A DNA stretch of 7,326 bases from Planctomycetales bacterium (GTDB lineage: Bacteria > Planctomycetota > Phycisphaerae > SM23-33), in the NCBI GenBank assembly GCA_030631085.1, contig DAOVLV010000084.1, positions 1-7,326 of the forward strand. Reading direction: 5' to 3'. Under the pieces are notes generated by a model. The model was not told where the DNA came from, did no database searches, and was given only the letters and a program-made list of their open reading frames with translations. Positions 1-5,511 of the stretch are shown here, piece after piece (position 1 is the first letter of the stretch; every line of letters begins with the position of its first letter). Both the position numbers and the translations under genes were made by a program.

Positions 1-232
1 CGTAGTTTCGCAGCCTCTCGATCCGTTCGAGGTCGTCGGTAATCCGACTGGCAAGCCTGAAGATATACGGTTTACCTTCCAGTCTTGCCTTCAGGTCGGC
101 GACCATACCATCCCAGTCGCCCTCGTATAGATTACGCTTCAGCACGACCAGCATGCGCTCTTCCCGGCTCAATTGCCGGACGAACCTGCGCACCTGCTGG
201 TCGCGGGCGTCCTTACCTCTGGTAGGCGTCAC
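1..232 (-). CDS. Unrecognised helical charged protein, 3' end beyond the window
   Basis: A GTG start at 232 opens a frame that stays open for 77 codons to the left edge. The start is well fixed. An in-frame TAG lies at 244-242, just upstream, and an AGGAG ribosome-binding site sits about 6 bases before the GTG. The visible protein begins MTPTRGKDARDQQ and is rich in Arg, Glu, Asp and Leu (for example LSREERMLVVLKR at residues 21-33 and ASRITDDLERIERLR at 61-75), which suggests mostly alpha helix. I see no signal peptide, membrane segment or catalytic motif. I do not recognise the family and the C-terminal part is missing, so no function is offered. Base composition resembles the neighbouring GC-rich genes. 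It is transcribed away from the URO-D-like gene, from a divergent intergenic region. Confidence 0.72.
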   Translation of the reverse strand, partial: MTPTRGKDARDQQVRRFVRQLSREERMLVVLKRNLYEGDWDGMVADLKARLEGKPYIFRLASRITDDLERIERLRNY

Positions 233-316
233 AGGCGACTCCTAACGCGACAGGCCTTCTCATGCAAACGTCACTTACTCGCACTCGAATCCATATCGGC
301 CCCGTCGAAAGTCTAT

Positions 317-345
317 AATCTAGGGTCGTGTTGCGGAAACGTCAA
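317..345 (-). promoter_or_regulatory. Candidate sigma-70-type promoter for the leftward gene
   Basis: Read on the minus strand, TTGACG (345-340, 5 of 6 consensus) is followed after exactly 17 bases by TAGATT (322-317, 4 of 6). The predicted transcript would begin near 310, giving a leader of about 78 bases before the GTG at 232. It is the best-spaced promoter pair upstream of that gene. The -10 is only moderate, so this remains a candidate. Confidence 0.4.
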
Positions 346-370
346 CAAAAACCCTTCGCAGGTTCGAACT

Positions 371-399
371 TTGACTCTCGGAGGCGGATGTTCTAATAT
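371..399 (+). promoter_or_regulatory. Candidate sigma-70-type promoter for the URO-D-like gene
   Basis: TTGACT (371-376, 5 of 6) is followed after 17 bases by TAATAT (394-399, 4 of 6). Transcription would start near 406, leaving a leader of about 60 bases before the ATG at 466. If correct, this also excludes the longer in-frame GTG start at 403, which would lie at or before the first transcribed base. A perfect TATAAT at 314-319 lies further upstream but has no recognisable -35 at normal spacing. Confidence 0.42.
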
Positions 400-465
400 G
401 ATGTGCTCGTGTTTTGCCGAAGGCATGCTACGCATAGCGGGGGCCTGATACGGGGTGCAGACAAC

Positions 466-1488
466 ATGATGTGCAAAGACCGGGACTGGATAAAGGCGAC
501 TATCGCCCACGAGCAAACCGAGGCTGTTCCGTATAATGCCACGTTCTGCCCGCCGGTAATCTCGGCCCTTCAGGAACATTTCGGAACCGACGATATCAAA
601 GAGTCGCTCGGTTTCCCGATTCGTACGTTGTGGTGCACCGGCACCAGGCCTCTTTACGCTTCTCCCACCGAGTACGGCGAAAGGACGACCGACGAGTTCG
701 GCGTTCTCTGGGCAAACAGCGACATCGACCGAGGCACTCCCATAGGCCCGCCGCTCGCAGAAGCGAACCTGTCCGGCTACACCTTCCCCGACCCGGCGGC
801 TGAATATCGTTTCGAAAACCTGGGCCGGTGGTGCCGGGACAACAAGGAACATTTCACCATCATCTGGGTCGGCGACCTCTGGGAGCGGGCGACGTTCATG
901 CGGGGAATGGAGAACATTCTACTGGACGTGGCGCTGAACCGGCGTTTCGTCGAGGAGTTACTGCGCGGCATAGCCGATTACATTCTCGCGACGATGGAAA
1001 TACTCTTCGAACGGTTCACCTTTGACGGAATCGCACTCAGCGACGACTACGGCTCGCAGAAAGCGATGCTCATCTCGCCGGATCACTGGCGGGGACTTAT
1101 AAAGCCGCTGCTGGCCGAGATTTACGGGCTGGCCAAAAAGCATGGCCGATATACGTTCCACCACAGTTGCGGCAATATCCTTCCAATCATCCCCGACATG
1201 ATAGAAGTGGGAATCGACATCCTCAATCCCATCCAGCCTGAGGCGATGGACATTTATCAGATCAAGCGGGACTTCGGGGCGGACCTGACCCTTTGCGGCG
1301 GGTTGAGGACGCAGGACCTCCTGCCGAGCGGCACGCCGCAGCAAATCCGCGACGAGGTCAGGAAACTCAAGAACGAAATGGGCGCCGGCGGCGGATACAT
1401 CCTTGAACCGGGAATTACCATCCAGGCCGACGTGCCGCTTGAAAATATGCTCGCCCTGTTCGAAGAGGCCCGAAAAACGGACAATTGA
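466..1488 (+). CDS. Uroporphyrinogen decarboxylase-like (URO-D/MtaA superfamily) protein
   Basis: This 340-residue protein has the length and motif order of the URO-D-like TIM-barrel superfamily. That superfamily holds HemE and the corrinoid methyltransferases (MtaA, MtbA, CmuA), plus many uncharacterised catabolism-associated members. Visible landmarks are DGIALSDDYG (187-196), the metal-site-like FHHSCGNI (231-238, with H233 and C235), GIDILNPIQPEA (249-260), LCGGLRTQDLL (276-286) and YILEPGITIQ followed by PLEN (311-327). No signal peptide is present, so it is cytoplasmic. In corrinoid methyltransferases the third zinc ligand is, from memory, the Cys of a PGCG motif just before the PxEN element. 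Here that position reads PGIT, so the classical three-ligand site is incomplete; C277 is a possible but unproven substitute. Start: ATG at 466 has a weak GGGGTG site about 9 bases upstream and a promoter candidate at 371-399. An in-frame GTG at 403 would add 21 residues unlike the family. The gene converges on the beta-helix gene with a 26-base gap. True HemE activity is unlikely; the substrate is unknown. Confidence 0.88.
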   Translation: MMCKDRDWIKATIAHEQTEAVPYNATFCPPVISALQEHFGTDDIKESLGFPIRTLWCTGTRPLYASPTEYGERTTDEFGVLWANSDIDRGTPIGPPLAEANLSGYTFPDPAAEYRFENLGRWCRDNKEHFTIIWVGDLWERATFMRGMENILLDVALNRRFVEELLRGIADYILATMEILFERFTFDGIALSDDYGSQKAMLISPDHWRGLIKPLLAEIYGLAKKHGRYTFHHSCGNILPIIPDMIEVGIDILNPIQPEAMDIYQIKRDFGADLTLCGGLRTQDLLPSGTPQQIRDEVRKLKNEMGAGGGYILEPGITIQADVPLENMLALFEEARKTDN

Positions 1489-1514
1489 TTCTTTCTCTTA
1501 AAACCTCCCAATAA

Positions 1515-3704
1515 TTAATTCCCTGTCCGCGTCTTCTTCTTTTGGCTTATCGGAAGAACAATTGTAACAGTATTTTGATATTTATTCGGGTTTGAGCGAT
1601 ACCATGTATCGTCCGGCTTTACGGTCGTTGAATTGCCGCAGCCGTGCGCTTTGGCGATGATTTTATATGAACAAAGCGTCTTTTTGGAGGGAGTCTTTAA
1701 GGATTCCATTATTGCCAATGTTCCGCTTTTATTCTTTGGAAGCGGCGTATGCCCGTCTGGGCCGGTACGTGTTACAGAGATAGCCTTTGGAGGGATGGTG
1801 TCATTCATACTGATAGGAAGAAGCGACGGATCTTTTATATTTTTTACCGTTACTGTCGCTCCTTCAACAGGATTACCATTCTTATCCACCACTTTTACAT
1901 CAAGATAGTAATAGACTTTCGAGACGCCGTTATTGTTTCCGCCGATCCAGCCGACTTTTGTTGAATTTGAATTAATCAGGTGTATCGTTGGTTTGTATCC
2001 TTTCCAACTTGAGCTGTCCAAACAGATGTCTTTGCCGGAACAGTCGCCTCCGCCGGTGTTGGATATTTTGGTATTAACAATCCTGTATTCCCCCCATATT
2101 TTGTCCAGGTCGATTGGGTTTCCTCCATTGCCGGTGATTGTCGAGTCTATTATGTTCCAATTACCTGCGGTATGGCATTTGTAACCGGCTGATGCATAGA
2201 ATTGGATGCCATCTGCTCGGTTAGCCTGACTTACCAGGTCGATTATGGCGCAATCATGTCCGTTATCAATAGCCATCCCCCTGGAAGGAACGTTTCTAAC
2301 TACATTGTGCCTGAACGTTATGTTGTAAAGTTCTACAGTTGAACCGTCTATGTAGTACCCGTTGTCGCCTTTATCCAAATCATGAATGTAATTGTATTCT
2401 GCGATTGAATTTTTGGCGCCGTGCCAGTCCATACCGTTGTGGATGACATATTTTCCCTTGGCTGCATCTCCTGAAAAGACTTCGTTGTGACCACAATAGG
2501 AGTATTCGGACTGAGACATCGCAATACCGTTCCATCCGGAACTTGTAACGGTATTGTAGGCGACAATGATATTTTTACCTCCGCCGACAGATATGGCCCC
2601 GCCTCCTTTCGGCAGAGAACCGACAGTATTGTTGAATATCAATATGTTATTGCATTTCTTGTGATAATTGGATATTGAGCCAAGAAATATCTCCTTCATC
2701 TTGTTATGGCATACTTCAATGTTGTCCGACTCTACGTAAGTTATGCCTGATTGGCATTCAGTAATATTATTGTGATAAAAGGTAACGACCGATTTGGTCC
2801 GTTCAGCCCTGATCCCGGCCAATCCGGATATGGTGTTTCTTTGCAGTTCACCTGTAGAGCCTGAGAGAATCCGTATCCAGGGTCGGCCTTTCCCGTAACT
2901 GTTGTTCTCGTATTTTTTAGCGGTTCTGTTCCAGGATTTTATGATTACGTCGCCGATGGAAATGAAGCCGGCAGACGATATGCCGGCGTCAACATTTTCT
3001 CCCAGCAATCTGATCTCATCCGTATCTATGCCGTTTATGTAAAGTTGCCCATTGGAAGTAACATTGATTTTCTTTTTTACCAACCAGACCCTGGGCGAGA
3101 CCTTTTCGATAATAGAGGCGTCCTTTATGGAATTGGCGATATGTCCGGGATTTGTCCAGCCATTGGCTATTACAATACTATCTTTGGATTTTGAATAACT
3201 GACATTAGCCGTTCCCGTTGCAGTTGTAGCCACAATCCATGTCAATCGGTCCGGATAATTAATTTTCAGGCTGAGATCTTTGTATTTTCCCACGCCGTCG
3301 GCGGTGATTGTTTTTCGACATACCGTCTCTACGGATATTCTCCAGATATTTTTCTTCGAAGGAACAGTGAAACTGAAAACGGATTTGTCATTAGATTGAT
3401 CTTTGCCGTTCACTCTCCAGATAAAAGCATCCGGCTTACCGCTCACGGTTATGCTGAACTTAATACGTTCTGCCTTGTTTGCTAAAAAAGCGATTTTCTG
3501 ATTTGCTGTTTTGGTATTGCTCCAATTAGTAATTATGGGCGGCTTTGCACCCACCACATTGGTCGCCTTGGCCGGAGATGTTCCGGGAGCGTGAGCCGGT
3601 TGGGATGTGGACTTCTCATCGGCGACAAGGCCGCCTACCGAGGACGCCAAAATCAAAACGGCCGACGCCGCCAAAAGTATTTTTGTTACCCGCATCATTG
3701 ACAT
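1515..3704 (-). CDS. Exported multidomain right-handed parallel beta-helix protein
   Basis: This is a 729-residue protein. Residues 1-28 form a signal peptide (basic MSMMRVTK, then the hydrophobic core ILLAASAVLILASSVGG), followed by a Ser/Thr/Pro/Ala linker to about 52. Residues 55-165 look like an Ig/PKD-like beta-sandwich, with IITNWSNTKTANQ and FIWRVNGKDQSN as landmarks. Residues 215-580 show irregular beta-helix turns of the NosD/pectate-lyase-fold kind, with recurrent Asn-rich turns such as FYHNNITECQSGI (309-321), ILIFNNTVG (354-362), IIVAYNTVTSSGWNGI (379-394) and AEYNYIHDLDKGDNGYYIDG (435-454). Residues 598-720 resemble a carboxypeptidase-regulatory-like domain (LDVKVVDKNGNPVEGATVTV, 601-620, then TGPDGHTPL, 647-655). 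No catalytic set is recognisable; polysaccharide lyase, carbohydrate binding or a structural surface role are all open. The start has AAGGAG 7 bases upstream (3717-3712). It lies only 15 bases after the stop of the ceramidase-like gene, so the two are probably cotranscribed. After the leader the gene is markedly AT-rich compared with its neighbours. No terminator hairpin is seen between it and 1488. Confidence 0.86.
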   Translation of the reverse strand: MSMMRVTKILLAASAVLILASSVGGLVADEKSTSQPAHAPGTSPAKATNVVGAKPPIITNWSNTKTANQKIAFLANKAERIKFSITVSGKPDAFIWRVNGKDQSNDKSVFSFTVPSKKNIWRISVETVCRKTITADGVGKYKDLSLKINYPDRLTWIVATTATGTANVSYSKSKDSIVIANGWTNPGHIANSIKDASIIEKVSPRVWLVKKKINVTSNGQLYINGIDTDEIRLLGENVDAGISSAGFISIGDVIIKSWNRTAKKYENNSYGKGRPWIRILSGSTGELQRNTISGLAGIRAERTKSVVTFYHNNITECQSGITYVESDNIEVCHNKMKEIFLGSISNYHKKCNNILIFNNTVGSLPKGGGAISVGGGKNIIVAYNTVTSSGWNGIAMSQSEYSYCGHNEVFSGDAAKGKYVIHNGMDWHGAKNSIAEYNYIHDLDKGDNGYYIDGSTVELYNITFRHNVVRNVPSRGMAIDNGHDCAIIDLVSQANRADGIQFYASAGYKCHTAGNWNIIDSTITGNGGNPIDLDKIWGEYRIVNTKISNTGGGDCSGKDICLDSSSWKGYKPTIHLINSNSTKVGWIGGNNNGVSKVYYYLDVKVVDKNGNPVEGATVTVKNIKDPSLLPISMNDTIPPKAISVTRTGPDGHTPLPKNKSGTLAIMESLKTPSKKTLCSYKIIAKAHGCGNSTTVKPDDTWYRSNPNKYQNTVTIVLPISQKKKTRTGN

Positions 3705-3720
3705 TTTCTGTCTCCTTCCT
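3631..3720. repeat. Leader/signal-peptide repeat, copy 1 (start of the beta-helix gene)
   Basis: This segment matches 5131-5220 at about 69 of 90 positions without gaps. The 22 bases at 3699-3720, which include the ATG and ribosome-binding site, are identical in both copies, as is the 10-base block 3661-3670. It encodes residues 1-25 of the beta-helix protein plus its ribosome-binding site. The two mature proteins are unrelated beyond this module. Confidence 0.85.
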
Positions 3721-5204
3721 TATTTCTTTCGCGACTCGTCGAGTTTGCCGGCGAGATCCTTTACTGTCTTTATAAGGATATCCTCTGATGCGCCGGAGAA
3801 AGACGTCGGCCGACCCCAGGGGCTATCCCCATAATTGCACCATCCGATGGATTCCATGTATCGGGAGGGAATATAGCCCACATACTCGTTGGTGAAGCCT
3901 AAGGGAATAACGCAGCGGTTGGGAAAAGCCTTCTTGATTCCCATGCCGATCTCGGCCATGGGTTCCCCCGGAACCCCGGAAATGAGGATATGGTCTCCGA
4001 GGGTAATGACCTGGACCTCCACGGGAACACCCTCAACCACCTTGTCGCCTTTCTCATAGGCATCAAGGAGACGCTGCAGGCGTCGCACGGACATCCTGGC
4101 GATTCGCTGACCGGCGCCTTGAGCAGCAATTTTTTTAAGGTTTTTCTCGGCGTCGGCCAGTTCACGACGGACGGATTCCTGACCCTTTGCTCGGTAGAGG
4201 GGCAGTTTGACCATTGTCGAGGCGATAGCAATGCTTCGCACCGGTACGGTCTTAGTGGCCTTGGCAAGTTTGACGGCCTCGGCGCCGAAGATAGAACCGA
4301 ACCGGCGGGCGTCGTCCACAGTGCCGTATCTGAAGTTGGATTTATCCTCGTTCAGGAAAGCAATCTTGATGTCGCCACCGGTTCCTGTGGCGAAAAGGGC
4401 TGTACTTCCCGGGTAAGCCCGTTCGAGAGCCTCTCGGAGAAAGAATGGAAAATCACCGTGGACAGTGCCGCCGCTCAGCGTGCTGACGGTGGGATGGGAA
4501 GCATAACTGGCAAGGAAGGCGATAGGCGTATGGTCAAGGCTGTCGAATCTGACAAGGGTAAGTTCCTGGTCTGCCGGTCCGTCGGGGTTGGGTCCCCAGC
4601 GGACGCCCCAGTCTTTCTTCTTCCAGCGGTTGATGGCAAGGTTAACGTTTCCCCTGGCATAGCCCACAAGGGCGGGCCGCTTGACCTTGTCGGCCATGAA
4701 GACGGCGTCGGCGCATTTCTTCGCCACGAACACAAGATACTCCTTGCCTCCTTCCTCTCTGTTCCAGGGCAAGGGGCCTCCTGCGTGGGTATGGGAGGAG
4801 TTGAGCATGACATGGTCGGCTGGAATGCCCGTGAGTTGTTTGATCCGCTTCCTGGCGACCGAAACCTGATCTTTGAAGAAAAGTTGCGTGTCGGCACAGA
4901 CAATGGCGATCCGCTTCTTGCCGCATTCCAGGACTATGGCTGTGGCGTATAGTGGAGTGCCGATGGGGAAGACCTTTCCGCTCCTGCTGATCCTGACAGG
5001 GGGTGTGATGTCCAGCCTGGCCACGCCTACCTTCAGTGGGGTCTTCATCAGTGGTTCCCTTTCTGCTGTTGTCTTCGTGTCCGTAGAGGCAGTCGCCGGC
5101 CGGGATGTCGAGCGGTCGTCGCCAGCCTGACCGCCTGCCGGAGACACCAGAATCACAACGGCCGACGCCGCCAACAGCAAACCCGTCGCTTTCAATAATG
5201 ACAT
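3720..5204 (-). CDS. Exported neutral/alkaline ceramidase-family protein lacking the nucleophilic Ser
   Basis: This 494-residue protein has a signal peptide (MSLLKATGLLLAASAVVILV plus SPAGGQAG, residues 1-28) and a Ser/Thr/Ala linker to about 50. A neutral/alkaline non-lysosomal ceramidase-type N-terminal domain follows, starting at VGVARLDITPP (59-69). Family motifs in order are NSSHTHAGG (135-143; H138 and H140), NRW (192-194), ASHPTV (235-240; H237), HGDFP (249-253), GTGGD (274-278), GEP (413-415; E414) and NEYVGYIPS (439-447; Y441). These correspond to the zinc ligands and zinc-site His residues of Pseudomonas ceramidase. The family's catalytic Ser in GDxSPN is replaced: here the motif reads GDIKIA (277-282), with Lys at the Ser position. 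The characterised enzyme's C-terminal domain also seems absent. It is probably a periplasmic or secreted metal-dependent amidase/hydrolase with another substrate; ceramide hydrolysis should not be assumed. Start: ATG 5204 has AAGGAG 7 bases upstream (5217-5212) and begins a proper signal peptide; a longer in-frame ATG at 5345 has neither. It is the first gene of an operon with the beta-helix gene. Confidence 0.87.
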   Translation of the reverse strand: MSLLKATGLLLAASAVVILVSPAGGQAGDDRSTSRPATASTDTKTTAEREPLMKTPLKVGVARLDITPPVRISRSGKVFPIGTPLYATAIVLECGKKRIAIVCADTQLFFKDQVSVARKRIKQLTGIPADHVMLNSSHTHAGGPLPWNREEGGKEYLVFVAKKCADAVFMADKVKRPALVGYARGNVNLAINRWKKKDWGVRWGPNPDGPADQELTLVRFDSLDHTPIAFLASYASHPTVSTLSGGTVHGDFPFFLREALERAYPGSTALFATGTGGDIKIAFLNEDKSNFRYGTVDDARRFGSIFGAEAVKLAKATKTVPVRSIAIASTMVKLPLYRAKGQESVRRELADAEKNLKKIAAQGAGQRIARMSVRRLQRLLDAYEKGDKVVEGVPVEVQVITLGDHILISGVPGEPMAEIGMGIKKAFPNRCVIPLGFTNEYVGYIPSRYMESIGWCNYGDSPWGRPTSFSGASEDILIKTVKDLAGKLDESRKK

Positions 5205-5220
5205 TTTCTGTCTCCTTCCT
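5131..5220. repeat. Leader/signal-peptide repeat, copy 2 (start of the ceramidase-like gene)
   Basis: This is the partner of 3631-3720, displaced by exactly 1500 bases and in the same orientation. The bases 5199-5220 are identical to 3699-3720. The encoded N-termini share the cores LLAASAVVIL and LLAASAVLIL, and both are followed by a D-[DE]-[RK]-STS-[RQ]-PA linker. Divergence is concentrated in the codons just after the start. Confidence 0.85.
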
Positions 5221-5362
5221 GTTTCTTTTATAACCCTGCATGACTTGGGAGGTTTCTCACATTCTCTCTGCCCTGGGTCGGAAAGGGAAGGCTCGGCCGC
5301 CGGTGTCATCTTGGTTCTGCCTGGGGGCCGACAAATTATTTCCAAAAATTTCTAAAGTTTGC

Positions 5363-5393
5363 TTGACATATCATAGATATTATGATATATAAT
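5363..5393 (+). promoter_or_regulatory. Promoter for the HTH-ATPase gene
   Basis: A perfect TTGACA lies at 5363-5368. Downstream is either TATATA (5386-5391, 17-base spacing, 4 of 6) or TATAAT (5388-5393, 19-base spacing, 6 of 6). Transcription would begin near 5398-5400, giving a leader of about 112 bases. The local AT-richness contrasts with the GC-rich surroundings. The spacer is almost filled by the dyad at 5368-5388, so this promoter is likely to be regulated. Confidence 0.62.
5368..5388. promoter_or_regulatory. Perfect 21-bp inverted repeat, candidate operator
   Basis: The left arm ATATCATA (5368-5375) and the right arm TATGATAT (5381-5388) are perfect reverse complements around the 5-base centre GATAT. 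The dyad lies between the -35 and -10 of the rightward promoter and covers the -10 of a possible leftward promoter, which is the classical position of a repressor site. The arm-to-arm centre distance of 13 bases suits a homodimeric regulator contacting slightly more than one helical turn. I cannot match it confidently to a named regulator family. The rest of the 307-base intergenic region (5205-5511) shows no other strong dyad of this length. Confidence 0.6.
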
Positions 5394-5398
5394 GACCA
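5370..5398 (-). promoter_or_regulatory. Candidate leftward promoter for the exported-protein operon
   Basis: On the minus strand TGGTCA (5398-5393, 4 of 6) is followed after 17 bases by TATGAT (5375-5370, 5 of 6). The transcript would begin near 5363, giving a leader of about 158 bases before the ATG at 5204. It overlaps the rightward promoter almost completely, so polymerase could occupy only one at a time. The -35 is mediocre, and a start nearer to 5204 cannot be excluded. Confidence 0.35.
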
Positions 5399-5399
5399 G

Positions 5400-5511
5400 T
5401 AGCCCGGAGTGGCGGTTATCGCCCGTGCGAAAGGCCGCTCATGCGTGGACGAAAGGACAAACACGATTGGAAACGTGCCGCAAGGCGCTTGCAAGGTGAA
5501 AGGAGACAAAA
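5400..5511 (+). other. 5' leader of the HTH-ATPase gene with small hairpins
   Basis: The predicted untranslated leader holds a small hairpin GGCG-GTTAT-CGCC (5411-5423). Near the ribosome-binding site two alternative hairpins share sequence and cannot form together. One is GTGCC-GCAA-GGCGC (5475-5488, a GNRA tetraloop with one G-U pair). The other is GCAAG-GCG-CTTGC (5480-5492). CGAAAGG occurs twice, at 5428 and 5450. The ribosome-binding site AGGAG (5501-5505) stays unpaired in both. I do not recognise a known riboswitch. Confidence 0.3.

Noticed and set aside
314..319. Perfect TATAAT on the plus strand
   Set aside because: No acceptable -35 at 16-18 bases upstream; it overlaps the better leftward promoter candidate and may be coincidental.
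398..448. Possible 16-codon leader peptide with GGAGG upstream at 380-384
   Set aside because: Its start lies at or before the predicted transcription start near 406, and no attenuator-like structure follows.
403..465. 21-residue extension of the URO-D-like protein from GTG 403
   Set aside because: It overlaps the predicted transcription start and encodes residues unlike the family's N-terminus; ATG 466 fits better.
3990..4952. 320-codon open frame on the plus strand inside the ceramidase-like gene
   Set aside because: It is antisense to a gene with clear family motifs and shows no recognisable domain of its own; long shadow frames are common in GC-rich DNA.
5205..5345. 47-residue N-terminal extension of the ceramidase-like protein from ATG 5345
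   Set aside because: No ribosome-binding site, residues unlike an export signal, and a proper ribosome-binding site plus signal peptide begin at 5204.
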